Source: Pelagimonas sp017744045 (GTDB lineage: Bacteria > Pseudomonadota > Alphaproteobacteria > Rhodobacterales > Rhodobacteraceae). Taken from it: 64,000 bases of DNA. Each line of letters starts with the position of its first letter. Within the stretch, counting starts at the first letter, position 1. The DNA is taken from the NCBI RefSeq assembly GCF_017744045.1, contig NZ_JAGHRD010000001.1, one strand, 5' to 3'. Below are positions 15,516 to 24,533 of the stretch, in pieces. A program made the position numbers and the translations under genes. The notes beneath the pieces were generated by a model, which was not told where the DNA came from, ran no database searches, and saw only the letters and a list, made by a program, of their open reading frames with translations.

Positions 15516-16691
15516 ATGACCAATGTCGTTATCGCATCAGCAGCTCGCACCGCCGTGGGCAGCTTTAGCGGTTCTTTTGCAAACACCCCTGCACATGATC
15601 TGGGCGCTGCCGTTCTTGAGGCTCTGGTAGAGCGTGCTGGTATCGAAAAGGGCGAGGTTTCTGAAACCATCCTTGGTCAGGTTCTGACCGCTGCGCAGGG
15701 CCAAAACCCGGCGCGTCAGGCGCATATCAATGCGGGCCTTCCCAAGGAAAGCGCTGCTTGGGGTATCAACCAGGTTTGTGGTTCGGGTCTGCGTGCCGTT
15801 GCTTTGGGCGCACAGCACATCATGCTGGGTGATGCGTCTATTGTGGCTGCGGGTGGTCAGGAAAACATGTCGCTGTCGACCCATGCGGCCCATCTGCGCG
15901 CTGGCACCAAAATGGGCGATGTCAAATACATCGACACCATGATTCGCGACGGTCTGTGGGATGCCTTTAACGGATACCACATGGGCCAGACCGCCGAGAA
16001 CGTTGCCGAGCAATGGCAGATCTCGCGCGAGATGCAGGATGAATTCGCCGTTGCGTCGCAAAACAAAGCGGAAGCTGCTCAAAAAGCAGGTAAATTTGAC
16101 GACGAGGTGATCCCGTTCACCGTCAAGACCCGCAAGGGCGACATCATCGTCGACAAAGACGAATACATCCGTCACGGCGCAACCATCGAGGCCATGCAGA
16201 AACTGCGCCCGGCCTTTGCCAAAGATGGCTCTGTGACTGCGGCGAACGCCTCGGGCATCAATGACGGTGCCGCTGGTGCCCTGCTGATGAGCGCGGATGA
16301 AGCCGAGAAGCGCGGGATCGAGCCTCTGGCCCGGATCGCCTCTTATGCCACTGCCGGTCTGGACCCATCCGTCATGGGTGTCGGCCCGATCTATGCCTCG
16401 CGCAAGGCGCTGGACAAGGCGGGCTGGTCGGTTGACGATCTGGATCTGGTCGAAGCCAACGAAGCCTTTGCTGCGCAGGCTTGCGCGGTGAACAAAGACA
16501 TGGGTTGGGACCCCGCCATCGTGAACGTGAACGGCGGCGCAATCGCCATCGGTCACCCTATCGGTGCTTCGGGCTGCCGTGTTCTGAACACGCTGCTTTT
16601 CGAAATGAAGCGCCGCGATGCGAAGAAAGGCCTCGCCACCCTCTGCATCGGTGGCGGCATGGGCGTCGCTCTTTGTGTGGAGCGCCCATAA
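15516..16691 (+). CDS. phaA: Acetyl-CoA C-acetyltransferase (beta-ketothiolase)
   Basis: Condenses two acetyl-CoA to acetoacetyl-CoA, the first step of polyhydroxybutyrate synthesis. It has 391 residues, the normal length. Catalytic Cys is in NQVCGSGLRA (about 84-93), His in GGAIAIGHPIGASG (about 344-357), and the second Cys in LCIGGGMGVAL near the end. The ATG follows GGAGGAATTCAT. It lies 153 bp before phaB on the same strand with a terminator between, so phaB probably also has its own promoter. Confidence 0.96.
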   Translation: MTNVVIASAARTAVGSFSGSFANTPAHDLGAAVLEALVERAGIEKGEVSETILGQVLTAAQGQNPARQAHINAGLPKESAAWGINQVCGSGLRAVALGAQHIMLGDASIVAAGGQENMSLSTHAAHLRAGTKMGDVKYIDTMIRDGLWDAFNGYHMGQTAENVAEQWQISREMQDEFAVASQNKAEAAQKAGKFDDEVIPFTVKTRKGDIIVDKDEYIRHGATIEAMQKLRPAFAKDGSVTAANASGINDGAAGALLMSADEAEKRGIEPLARIASYATAGLDPSVMGVGPIYASRKALDKAGWSVDDLDLVEANEAFAAQACAVNKDMGWDPAIVNVNGGAIAIGHPIGASGCRVLNTLLFEMKRRDAKKGLATLCIGGGMGVALCVERP

Positions 16692-16713
16692 GCGCGGCCC
16701 AAACCGAACAAGA

Positions 16714-16740
16714 GAGGCGCTTTTGAGCGCCTCTTTTTTT
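16714..16740 (+). terminator. Rho-independent terminator after phaA
   Basis: Stem GAGGCGC/GCGCCTC, loop TTTTGA, then seven T. It lies between phaA and phaB, so part of phaB expression likely comes from a separate promoter. Confidence 0.9.
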
Positions 16741-16844
16741 GAAAAAATGCCGCAGTGCGGAATTTTTGACGCAATAATGTTGCGCCCAGCAGGGAAACTC
16801 GATAACAACCTTACCTAAAGGGTAGCCTAATTTTGGAGAAGACA

Positions 16845-17567
16845 ATGGCAAGAGTTGCACTCGTCACCGGCGGTAGCCGTGGTATTGGTGAAGCGATTTC
16901 AAAGAAGCTTTTGGCGGACGGTTTCACCGTCGCTGCCACCTATGCCGGCAATGACGAAAAGGCCGCTGCCTTTACCGAAGCCACCGGCATCAAAACCTAC
17001 AAATGGAACGTTGCGGATTACGACGCCTCCAAAGCGGGCATCGAACAGGTCGAGGCAGATCTGGGCCCGATCGACGTTGTGGTCGCCAATGCGGGCATCA
17101 CCCGTGACGCGCCTTTCCACAAGATGACTCCCGAGCAGTGGAAAGACGTCATCGACACCAACTTGACCGGCGTTTTCAACACCGTGCACCCGGTTTGGCC
17201 CGGCATGCGCGAGCGCAAGTTTGGCCGCGTGATCGTCATCAGCTCGATCAATGGTCAAAAAGGTCAGTTCGCGCAGGTGAACTATGCCGCGACCAAAGCC
17301 GGTGACCTCGGCATCGTGAAATCCCTGGCGCAAGAAGGCGCGCGTGCCGGCATCACCGCCAACGCAATCTGCCCGGGCTACATCGCCACTGAAATGGTGA
17401 TGGCTGTGCCTGAGAAAGTGCGCGAATCCATCATCGGCCAGATCCCTGCAGGCCGCCTGGGCGAGCCAGAAGAAATCGCGCGCTGCGTGTCCTTCCTGGC
17501 CTCCGACGATGCGGGCTTTATCAACGGCTCGACCATCTCTGCGAACGGCGCTCAGTTCTTCGTCTAA
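16845..17567 (+). CDS. phaB: Acetoacetyl-CoA reductase
   Basis: NADPH-dependent SDR that makes (R)-3-hydroxybutyryl-CoA for polyhydroxybutyrate. It has 240 residues. Cofactor motif GGSRGIGEAI is at about 8-17, NAG is in VVANAGITRDAPF, the catalytic Ser is in ISSINGQKGQFAQ and the Y-x-x-x-K in NYAATKAG (about 150-157). ATG 16845 follows GGAGAAGACA. Together with phaA it supplies monomers; the synthase phaC is not in this window. Confidence 0.96.
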   Translation: MARVALVTGGSRGIGEAISKKLLADGFTVAATYAGNDEKAAAFTEATGIKTYKWNVADYDASKAGIEQVEADLGPIDVVVANAGITRDAPFHKMTPEQWKDVIDTNLTGVFNTVHPVWPGMRERKFGRVIVISSINGQKGQFAQVNYAATKAGDLGIVKSLAQEGARAGITANAICPGYIATEMVMAVPEKVRESIIGQIPAGRLGEPEEIARCVSFLASDDAGFINGSTISANGAQFFV

Positions 17568-17601
17568 GCGCTGCGTGCGGCGCAGGCCGCGCTCACAAAA
17601 C

Positions 17602-17640
17602 AAAACGCCCCCGGAGCCTTGCGGTTCGGGGGCGTTTCTT
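17602..17640 (+). terminator. Rho-independent terminator after phaB
   Basis: Strong stem AAACGCCCCCG/CGGGGGCGTTT followed by CTTTT. It can act on both strands, also for the small minus-strand gene at 17655-17816. Confidence 0.85.
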
Positions 17641-17654
17641 TTCGGTCCTAAAGC

Positions 17655-17816
17655 TTAGGCGTGACCGACGGGCATGGCCTGCGGTTTGGGCGCAAAGCTG
17701 GGCTTAGGCAGGATCGAAAACAAGCTGCGCCAGATCCCGACAAAGGCCGCGCTGCGTTCTGCATGGGCGACCTTGATGGCGCGTTCCATTTCGGATGTAT
17801 GGGCAATCTCAATCAT
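17655..17816 (-). CDS. Small conserved-type protein (RSP_7527-like), 53 residues
   Basis: ATG at 17816 preceded by AGGAG with 6-nt spacing; TAA at 17657-17655. The product begins MIEIAHTSEMERAIKVAHAE, continues RSAAFVGIWRSLFS and ends with a Pro-rich tail. The 'ERAIKVAHAERSAAF' helix is typical of small Rhodobacterales proteins that sit near DUF1127-type genes (from memory). Function unknown. It is transcribed divergently from the LysR gene at 17926. Confidence 0.75.
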   Translation of the reverse strand: MIEIAHTSEMERAIKVAHAERSAAFVGIWRSLFSILPKPSFAPKPQAMPVGHA

Positions 17817-17925
17817 CTCGGTCTCCTATTTGGGGTTAGTATCTCTTGACTGCCTTATACCTAACCGTCACGTTGCTAACTGACAAACGAGACTATTTCG
17901 CCATTCACTTAAGAAAAACTAATCT

Positions 17926-18855
17926 ATGTCAGATCGCCTTCCGCCGTTGAAAGCCTTGCGCGCCTTTGAGGCAGCAGCCCGTCATATGTCATTTGCAAAG
18001 GCTGCGGATGAGCTGCATGTAACCCCGGCGGCCCTGTCTTTTCAGATCAAAAACCTTGAGGATCATCTGGGGGAACCACTGTTTCACCGGCTGAACCGGG
18101 CCGTTGATCTAACCGAGGCCGGGCGTGCCCTGGCGCCCGGAACCAGCGAAGGGTTTTCCCGGTTAGAGGCCGCCTGGCGGGCCACCAGACGCTTGCAGGA
18201 TAATTCGGTCTTGTCTGTCACCGCTGGCCCGGCCTTTACCGCCAAGATCCTCGCGCCGCGTCTTTATGATTTCGCCCGCGCCCATCCCGAGATCGAGCTG
18301 CGCTTTGCCGCCAGTCTGCGGACGATGGATTTTGACCGAGACGAAATAGATGTCGCGGTGCGCTATGGGGACGGGGCGGATAAGGGGCTTTATAGTCGAA
18401 CCTTGCTGAATGACGCGGTGATGCCGATGATGCGCCCGGATTTGGCGGAGCAATACCCTACCCCGGAAAGCCTGGTCTCGGCCCCCTTGATCCATGGTGA
18501 CCCGCTACCGATCATGAATCAGCGCGCCCATTGGGAACATTGGTTCGACGCCAATGGCATTGACCACAAACCCCATATCAGCGCGGTGTTCTCGCAGCCG
18601 GATCACGCATTGGATGCGACCTTGGCGGGGGATGGCGTGGTGCTTGGGCGCTCTGCCGTTGCTCTGCGCTATCTGGCCAGCGGCCAGCTGGTCGCGCCGT
18701 TCGATATTGCGCTCAGTGTGCCGACCAGATTTCGGTTTCTTTGTGTGGCCGGGAATGAAAAAAGGCCGCAGATTGCGGCCTTTGAGAAATGGCTTTTTTC
18801 TGATGTCGGTACGCTGCCGAGCCCCGATTTGGGAAAGAAACTGGTTCAGGTTTGA
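17926..18855 (+). CDS. LysR-family transcriptional regulator (GcvA-like)
   Basis: 309 residues. Winged helix at about 6-65 (PLKALRAFEAAARHMSFAKA, VTPAALSFQIKNLEDHLGEPL), then an effector-binding domain with GDGVVLGRSAVALRYLASG typical of the GcvA subgroup. Target unknown. It diverges from the 53-residue gene across 109 bp, a common arrangement for a regulated pair, so that gene is a candidate target. Confidence 0.9.
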   Translation: MSDRLPPLKALRAFEAAARHMSFAKAADELHVTPAALSFQIKNLEDHLGEPLFHRLNRAVDLTEAGRALAPGTSEGFSRLEAAWRATRRLQDNSVLSVTAGPAFTAKILAPRLYDFARAHPEIELRFAASLRTMDFDRDEIDVAVRYGDGADKGLYSRTLLNDAVMPMMRPDLAEQYPTPESLVSAPLIHGDPLPIMNQRAHWEHWFDANGIDHKPHISAVFSQPDHALDATLAGDGVVLGRSAVALRYLASGQLVAPFDIALSVPTRFRFLCVAGNEKRPQIAAFEKWLFSDVGTLPSPDLGKKLVQV

Positions 18856-18894
18856 ACCCTTCGCTCTGGTGGCCGTCCGACGATGTAATGCCTA

Positions 18895-19068
18895 CTATGC
18901 GTGCGCGGTGGAGAGCCTTTCAATTTCTTCCTTGATCCGCAGCTTTTGCCGTTTCATGTCCACGATATGCAGGTCATCCACGCCGGGCGCACGTTGTGCT
19001 TGCTCAACGGCGTCAGAGAGCGACTGATGCTTTTTCTTCAGTTCCTGCAGGTGCGAACTTAAGCTCAT
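18895..19068 (-). CDS. YdcH-family (DUF465) small helical protein
   Basis: 57 residues forming a helical hairpin: SLSSHLQELKKKHQSLSDAV then IVDMKRQKLRIKEEIERL. Start ATG 19068 follows AAAAGGAGAAAACT; an upstream in-frame start at 19128 is rejected. Function of the family is not established. It stands alone with a free promoter region (19069-19287), in which I see no other feature. Confidence 0.88.
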   Translation of the reverse strand: MSLSSHLQELKKKHQSLSDAVEQAQRAPGVDDLHIVDMKRQKLRIKEEIERLSTAHA

Positions 19069-19287
19069 AGTTTTCTCCTTTTGGATGGGTAACACCTGCA
19101 GTGCAGCACAATCACAAGCCGTTGTCACGCTGCAGGTGCACAGTTATGCAACGAATTTGTGACAAGTGGCGGGGTTTTGCCTTGATCCAGGGCATTTTGC
19201 GAAAATTTTAGCTGCTGGTGCCTCAAATCACGTGATGCAACCTATGGTAATTTCAAACTTCAGCAATATTCGTAAAAGCGAATCACC

Positions 19288-20061
19288 TTAAAACGAAAAT
19301 GGCAGCTCTGCGCCTTGACTCAAAACCGCGTCAAAACGGGGCGAATAGGCGTTTCCGGGTTCGGTATGTACCGGGCCCTCGTGAATAATCTGCGGTGTGT
19401 GAAACCGGAATGGCGCGCGGCTGTCTTTGCGTCCGCGCAGCAAGATCAATCGCGGCGGGCGGTTTTCGCGCGGCAAAAGCGGTAACAATTCCAAAGCCCC
19501 CAAATGCTGCTGCATCGCACTCAGCAATTCGGGCAGACGTTCCGCCCGTTGGATGAAGGTTGCATAGCCGCGCGGCCTTAGGCGTTTTGTCGCGGTCTCG
19601 ACCCAGGTCGCCAATGCGGTCTCTCCGGCCAGGGCAATCTCGCGCCCGCCATCATCGGCCTTGATGCGCTTGTCAGATTCGAAATAGGGCGGATTGGCGA
19701 TGACGTGATGAAAGCTGAGCGCCTTCATCTCGGCTGGCGGGTTCGACAGATCCCCCTGCCAGATCGTGCCCGTTAACCCGTTTTCTGACAGGTTTTGCCG
19801 ACCGAGCTCGGCATAGGCGGGCTGCAACTCCAACCCGTACAAATTCAGGCCTGGCAGGCGTTTGCCCAAACAGCATAGGGCAGGGGCGGCCCCGCACCCC
19901 AGTTCCAAGACTGATTGACCTGGTTTGGCCTGAACCGTCGCCGCCAGAAAAACCGGATCGACACCTGCGCGATACCCCTCGCGGGGTTGGCGCAACATGA
20001 CCTTGCCGCCCAGAAAGGCGTCGCATGTCAAATCCTCTGGCAAAAAGGGATCAATCCTCAA
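19288..20061 (-). CDS. tRNA1(Val) (adenine(37)-N6)-methyltransferase-like (TrmN6) protein
   Basis: Class I SAM-dependent N6-adenine methyltransferase. The SAM site is VLELGCGAAPALCCLG (about 52-67), and the N6-adenine NPPY motif lies in HVIANPPYFESD (about 120-131). The family N-terminus LTCDAFLGGKVMLRQPREGY is complete if translation starts at TTG 20061, which overlaps the preceding stop by 11 nt. An upstream in-frame start (20109) would lie inside that gene. About 257 residues. Substrate is inferred from family. Confidence 0.85.
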   Translation of the reverse strand: MRIDPFLPEDLTCDAFLGGKVMLRQPREGYRAGVDPVFLAATVQAKPGQSVLELGCGAAPALCCLGKRLPGLNLYGLELQPAYAELGRQNLSENGLTGTIWQGDLSNPPAEMKALSFHHVIANPPYFESDKRIKADDGGREIALAGETALATWVETATKRLRPRGYATFIQRAERLPELLSAMQQHLGALELLPLLPRENRPPRLILLRGRKDSRAPFRFHTPQIIHEGPVHTEPGNAYSPRFDAVLSQGAELPFSF

Positions 20062-20266
20062 ATCGCACCCCGTTTTCGCGCAAAACACGGCGGGCCTGAT
20101 CCAGCTCATCGCGGCGCACCATGAGCCGGCGCGGCAGTATGCCTATGCTGCCTTCGAGAACGCTCATATTTACGTCCAATTCAAAGCTGTCTATACCCAT
20201 CTCGTCCAGAAGGGTTTTCGCCAGCGGGATCAGTGTTATGTCGGTGGTTCGTAAAAGCTCTTCCAT
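20051..20266 (-). CDS. DUF2007 domain protein
   Basis: 71-residue putative signal-transducing-type small protein: EELLRTTDITLIPLAKTLLD, then SVLEGSIGILPRRLMVRRDE. It matches the DUF2007 pattern often found upstream of a TrmN6-like methyltransferase in Rhodobacterales. ATG 20266 chosen; a longer start at 20335 would overlap the divergent polyprenyl synthase gene. Biochemical role unknown. Confidence 0.85.
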   Translation of the reverse strand: MEELLRTTDITLIPLAKTLLDEMGIDSFELDVNMSVLEGSIGILPRRLMVRRDELDQARRVLRENGVRFED

Positions 20267-20320
20267 GGAAGAGAGATAAGGACAAGGCGCGACAAATGTC
20301 GACCCTTGCACGGGAGTGTG

Positions 20321-21319
20321 ATGAGCGTGGAGCAAACACCATTAAAGCCGCATGAACGTCTGGCAACGCTGCTGGACGGTGACATGAGCGCCGTGAATGC
20401 GCTGATCCGGACCCGTATGGCGTCGGAACATGCGCCGCGTATCCCCGAGGTGACGGCGCATCTGGTTGAGGCGGGCGGCAAACGTCTGCGCCCGCTGCTG
20501 ACCCTGGCGGCGGCGCGGATGTGTGGCTATGATGGGCCGTATCACGTGCACCTCGCCGCCACGGTTGAATTTATTCACACGGCAACCCTGCTGCATGATG
20601 ATGTGGTGGATGAAAGCGAAAAGCGCCGGGGCCGCCCCACCGCGAACCTGCTTTGGGACAATAAATCAAGCGTTCTGGTGGGGGATTACCTCTTTGCCCG
20701 CTCGTTCCAGTTGATGACCGAAACCGGCAATATCGACGTGCTGCGCATTCTGTCCAATGCCGCCGCCACCATTGCCGAAGGTGAAGTGTTGCAATTGACC
20801 GCCGCGCAGGATCTGCGCACCACCGAGGCGACCTATTTGCAGGTGGTACGTGGCAAGACCGCTGCGCTGTTCTCGGCCGCGACCGAGGTGGGCGGTGTGA
20901 TTGCCGGACGTCCTGAGCATGAAGTGAAGGCGCTCTATGACTATGGCGACGCGTTGGGGATCGCCTTTCAGATTGTTGATGATCTGCTGGATTACTGGGG
21001 GTCGGACGCGACCGGTAAGAATGTTGGTGATGATTTCCGCGAACGCAAACTGACCCTGCCGTTGATCAAAGCCGTGGCCAAGGGCGACGACGAAGAGCGC
21101 GCCTTTTGGAAGCGGGCCATCGAAAAGGGCGATCAGCGCGATGGTGATCTGGAACACGCCATTGCCTTGCTCAACAAGCACGATGCGCTAGAGGATACCC
21201 GACAAGAGGCCCTGGCCTGGGCCGAGCGCGCCAAGACAGCGATGCTGGTCCTGCCACAATCTGAGCTGCGTGATCTTTTGATCGAGCTGAATGATTTTGT
21301 GGTGTCGCGGGTTAGTTAA
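20321..21319 (+). CDS. ispB: Polyprenyl diphosphate synthase (ubiquinone side chain)
   Basis: Trans-prenyltransferase that elongates farnesyl or geranylgeranyl diphosphate to the long chain of ubiquinone. It has 332 residues. First Asp-rich motif LLHDDVVDES (about 91-100), preceded by GGKRLRPLL; second motif FQIVDDLLDYWG (about 216-227). There is no bulky residue pattern that would end at C15/C20. ATG 20321 (SVEQTPLKPHERL) lies 54 bp from the divergent DUF2007 start. Product chain length (C50 in most alphaproteobacteria) is inferred. Confidence 0.92.
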   Translation: MSVEQTPLKPHERLATLLDGDMSAVNALIRTRMASEHAPRIPEVTAHLVEAGGKRLRPLLTLAAARMCGYDGPYHVHLAATVEFIHTATLLHDDVVDESEKRRGRPTANLLWDNKSSVLVGDYLFARSFQLMTETGNIDVLRILSNAAATIAEGEVLQLTAAQDLRTTEATYLQVVRGKTAALFSAATEVGGVIAGRPEHEVKALYDYGDALGIAFQIVDDLLDYWGSDATGKNVGDDFRERKLTLPLIKAVAKGDDEERAFWKRAIEKGDQRDGDLEHAIALLNKHDALEDTRQEALAWAERAKTAMLVLPQSELRDLLIELNDFVVSRVS

Positions 21320-21458
21320 AGCGTTTCGATTTTAACCTGAAATATCAAGCCTCATTTAACGCGTTGAAATCTTTGATTTCTGGCAGCGTTAAGTGTGTAC
21401 GGTATAATCGACAAAGTTTATCAACCGTGACGGCATTGCGCCTGCGGCGGGCGGGGCG

Positions 21459-21531
21459 AGGGGGCTAGCCCCCTCTGGAGCCTGAAGGCTCCATTCACCC
21501 CCAGGATATTTTGGGCCCAAAGAAAGCCTGG
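21459..21531 (-). repeat. Structured intergenic repeat, copy 1 (convergent gap)
   Basis: Read on the minus strand: a core of about 33 bp (CCAGGCTTTCTTTGGGCCCA then AAATATCCTGGGG), then hairpin GGAGCC-TTCA-GGCTCC, then hairpin GAGGGGGC-TA-GCCCCCTC. The same core followed by two different hairpins occurs at 31741-31808. Both copies are between convergent genes, suggesting a shared 3'-end or terminator role. The rest of the 21320-21547 gap shows nothing else. Confidence 0.7.
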
Positions 21532-21547
21532 TGTTTCCATTTGCAAC

Positions 21548-22363
21548 TCAGGTTAGGGTTGCGGGTTCGATCCACCATTTTGGGCTGCGCTGTTTGAGGG
21601 TTTGAGCGGCGGCGTCTCTTTGGTCGCGAGTCTCGAAGAGGGCAAAGCAGGTTGCGCCAGAGCCGGACATGCGCACAATCTGGGGACCTAGGGATGCCAG
21701 TGTGGCCAAAACCTCGGCGATGATGGATTGCGCTGCAACTGCAGGGGCTTGTAGGTCGTTGCGTTGATCTGCGAGCCATTGCCAGAGCGCTTGGTTTTGG
21801 TCTGGGGCGGGCATTGGGGTCATCGCGGGGTTATTCTTGGTGGTCAAACCTTTGAAGACCTGCGGTGTCGGCACGTCGACGCGCGGGTTAACCAGAACGG
21901 CGTCTAGTGGGCGCATGTCTGTTTCGGAGAGTGTTTCACCGATCCCCGACATGAGTGTGGCGCGGCCGCGCCGGCAAACCGGAACATCCGCGCCCAGCGA
22001 GAGCGTCGCAGGGGGGCAGGGGCGGTGGAACAACGTTTCCATGGCGTTCAGCACCGCGGCAGCATCAGAGGAACCACCGCCAATCCCGGCAGCGTGTGGC
22101 AGGTTCTTGGTCAGGTGAATCGACACCGTCTCGCCAAAAAGCTCCGCCGCGCGCCAGCACAGATTGCGCTGGTCAGTGGGCACCCCTTGGGCAAAGGGGC
22201 CATCCACGGTGATCTGCATCTCGTCCGACTTGGAAACACGCAGTTGGTCGCCAATATCAGCGAATACCACCAGCGACTCCAGCAGGTGGTAGCCATCTGG
22301 TCTCTGTCCGGTCACATGTAGCGTCAGATTGATCTTGGCGGGTGCAAAGACCTCAATCGCCAT
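21548..22363 (-). CDS. ispE: 4-diphosphocytidyl-2-C-methyl-D-erythritol kinase
   Basis: GHMP kinase of the MEP isoprenoid pathway. It has 271 residues. N-terminal FAPAKINLTLHVTGQRPDGY (about 5-24), ATP-binding glycine loop LPHAAGIGGGSSDAAAV (about 85-101), and C-terminal VRMSGSGATCFALF (about 239-252). ATG 22363 overlaps the stop of the TPR gene by 11 nt, so translation is likely coupled; the open frame upstream to 22558 is not used. It supplies precursors for the polyprenyl synthase next to it. Confidence 0.95.
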   Translation of the reverse strand: MAIEVFAPAKINLTLHVTGQRPDGYHLLESLVVFADIGDQLRVSKSDEMQITVDGPFAQGVPTDQRNLCWRAAELFGETVSIHLTKNLPHAAGIGGGSSDAAAVLNAMETLFHRPCPPATLSLGADVPVCRRGRATLMSGIGETLSETDMRPLDAVLVNPRVDVPTPQVFKGLTTKNNPAMTPMPAPDQNQALWQWLADQRNDLQAPAVAAQSIIAEVLATLASLGPQIVRMSGSGATCFALFETRDQRDAAAQTLKQRSPKWWIEPATLT

Positions 22364-24068
22364 TGGCCACCTTGAGCGGTTCTGCGCCCTCTTCCGACAG
22401 GACCTGATCCAGCCCGACTTCAAGCTTGCGGCGGATGCGGTCGACATCGGTTTCCTCTGCCGCGCCTTCCCAATCTGCAAAGCTGAGCGCGCGTTTCCAC
22501 ATGAATTCCGCCTCGCGGGTGCGCCCAACGGCCCAGTAAACATCACCCAAATGGTCATTCACGATCGGGTCGATCGGCATCAATTCGGCGGCGCGTTCCA
22601 TATGCGGCACCGATTCCTCGTAGCGGCCAAGGCGGTAAAGAACCCAGCCCAGCGAGTCGACGATATAGCCGGCATTGGGTTGCTTGGCGACAGCGCGCTC
22701 GATCATGTCGAGAGCCTCGTCAAGCTTCAATTGCTTTTCAACCAGGGAATAGCCGAGATAGTTCAGCACCTGCGGCTGATCCGGGTTCAGCTCAAGCGCC
22801 TTGCGGAAATCGGCTTCGGCGGCTTCCCAATCCCCTTGGCGTTCATTGGCAATGCCGCGGGTGTAATAGAGGAACCACTGACGGTCTGTGACCTCTTCGT
22901 AAAGGCCAAGCGCCTTGGAATAGGCGGCCGTGGCCTCGGAATACTGCTCTTCGGCGCGCAGCATGTCGCCCAGGGTGGAATGCACCACAGGCAATTCACC
23001 ATGGCTTTGCGCCAGGGCTTTGAGAACCTCAATCGCCTCATCATTCTTGTCCTGCGCACGCAGGGCCGCGGCACGCCCCAGTTCGGCGGCGTGGTGAGAC
23101 ACATCATCAGCGGGAACGCGGCCATAAGTGGTGACGGCCAGCTCATAGCGCTGCATCGCATCCAGCACCTCACCGGTGAGCAGGATCGCATCCACGTGGT
23201 CGGGGCGCAGATATTCGGCCAGCTGGGTGTAGATCAGCGTCAGCTCGTCGTTGTTTTCATTCGCCAGGGCTCCGCCGAGTGTAAAGAAAACCTCGGAAAT
23301 ACCGTCGCGGGGGGAGCGCACATGGGTGAATGTCAGCTTTTCACCAACCTCAAGCGCGGTGCGCATGGCGTCCAGCTCAGGGTCCAGATCGCGACCAAAA
23401 GAGCGCGACAGCAGGTCCAGCGCATCCTGGTTGCGATCCAACTGGCTCAGCATTTCGCAATGCGCCATGACACCGCGACGGGTCATGGCCAGCGCGATAC
23501 CTTCGTCCGAGGACAAAAGCAGTTCGGCATTTTCAAAATCACCGACCGAGGCAAGGGCCAGTGCCTTGTGGTAGATCGCGAAACTGCCCAGGCCCTGAAC
23601 CTTTTTGACCTCGTCGAAATCAACCAAAGCCTCGCTCATGTCGCCCTGACCCAGCTTTGACCATGCCAGCACAAGCCCATCAGCCAGGGGGCCAAGCCCG
23701 CGCTTTTCGTTGATCGCCTGGATCACGGCGGCATAGTTTTCGTCTTTGGCGTCACGCGCGACGATGGCCATATGGGCGATTTGGCTGGTCAACCCAAGCT
23801 CGGCCATGTGCCGGGCCAGGCCTGCGGCGACCTCCACTTCGCCAAGGGCGAGGTTGGACAAAACGCCACGTTCCAACAGCTCAGGGCGGTCCGGGTCGAA
23901 TTTGAGGGCGCGGTCGTAATAATGTGCCGCGGCTTTGAAATCTCCGAGAAAGCTGGCTTGCCGGGCGGCGAGGTAGTCACCTGAAATGCCATTGGCCACG
24001 GCACCGTGAGGCAGGGAGATCCCCGCCGTGATCAATGCCGCCCGAATTATGTTTGCCCAGAATGCCAC
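22353..24068 (-). CDS. Exported tetratricopeptide-repeat protein
   Basis: 571 residues. N-terminal signal-like segment FWANIIRAALITAGISLPHGAVA (about 3-25), then TPR repeats along the whole length, clearest at DYLAARQASFLGDFKAAAHY (about 30), EEQYSEATAAYSKALGLYEE, GDWEAAEADFRKALELNPDQ and LDEALDMIERAVAKQPNAGY. GTG 24068 is preceded by GAGAGG at 6 nt and gives a proper signal peptide. Likely a periplasmic or membrane-associated scaffold; partner unknown. Conserved immediately upstream of ispE in Rhodobacterales as far as I recall. Confidence 0.88.
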   Translation of the reverse strand: MAFWANIIRAALITAGISLPHGAVANGISGDYLAARQASFLGDFKAAAHYYDRALKFDPDRPELLERGVLSNLALGEVEVAAGLARHMAELGLTSQIAHMAIVARDAKDENYAAVIQAINEKRGLGPLADGLVLAWSKLGQGDMSEALVDFDEVKKVQGLGSFAIYHKALALASVGDFENAELLLSSDEGIALAMTRRGVMAHCEMLSQLDRNQDALDLLSRSFGRDLDPELDAMRTALEVGEKLTFTHVRSPRDGISEVFFTLGGALANENNDELTLIYTQLAEYLRPDHVDAILLTGEVLDAMQRYELAVTTYGRVPADDVSHHAAELGRAAALRAQDKNDEAIEVLKALAQSHGELPVVHSTLGDMLRAEEQYSEATAAYSKALGLYEEVTDRQWFLYYTRGIANERQGDWEAAEADFRKALELNPDQPQVLNYLGYSLVEKQLKLDEALDMIERAVAKQPNAGYIVDSLGWVLYRLGRYEESVPHMERAAELMPIDPIVNDHLGDVYWAVGRTREAEFMWKRALSFADWEGAAEETDVDRIRRKLEVGLDQVLSEEGAEPLKVANGD

Positions 24069-24182
24069 TATGCGCCTCTCTTTCGTAAGACCGGTCAAGC
24101 AGAGCCTATGCCCAGATGTGATGCTACGCAATCAGGCTGGTATGACAAGGGCGTCATTCCTGACCTAACGGTGGTCAGATGC

Positions 24183-24470
24183 CTATAAATCATGGAATTC
24201 GCGCAGCTGACGCATGGTCGCGAGTTGGAAATCCGTCAATTTGCGCCGAAAACTTATCGCCCCATCGGTCATGCTGACGCGCACCACACGCCCGGTCACG
24301 ATGTCGTTGAGGATTTTGAATTTGACGATTTGACCGGGCCGCGCGCGAACCAGCCCTTCAAAATGGAGGCCTGAGAGGCTGACATTCGTGACCCGCGCAA
24401 GAAAACGAGCCTCGCGTGTGCGAAGCTCGAACGCCCAAGAACTGGGCCAACGTGTGTCGCGTGCCTTCAT
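24183..24470 (-). CDS. PilZ-domain protein
   Basis: A ~95-residue single PilZ domain, a c-di-GMP receptor type. The core motif NVSLSGLHFEG (about 29-39) matches the N-x-S-x-x-G pattern. Basic residues precede it (KARDTRW), but the classical R-x-x-x-R is not clear, so c-di-GMP binding is uncertain. ATG 24470 is the simplest start; TTG 24524 would add 18 residues. With the EAL protein at 14.5 kb it hints at c-di-GMP signalling in this genome. Confidence 0.75.
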   Translation of the reverse strand: MKARDTRWPSSWAFELRTREARFLARVTNVSLSGLHFEGLVRARPGQIVKFKILNDIVTGRVVRVSMTDGAISFRRKLTDFQLATMRQLREFHDL

Positions 24471-24533
24471 CCGGTGCCTGTTCGCTTCCTTTTGGGGAAG
24501 GGTGGCAAAAAAGGATGAAGGCAAGCTTAAGCG

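Noticed and set aside
22329..23660. 443-codon open frame on the plus strand
   Set aside because: It is antisense to the TPR gene; no ribosome-binding site and no family pattern.
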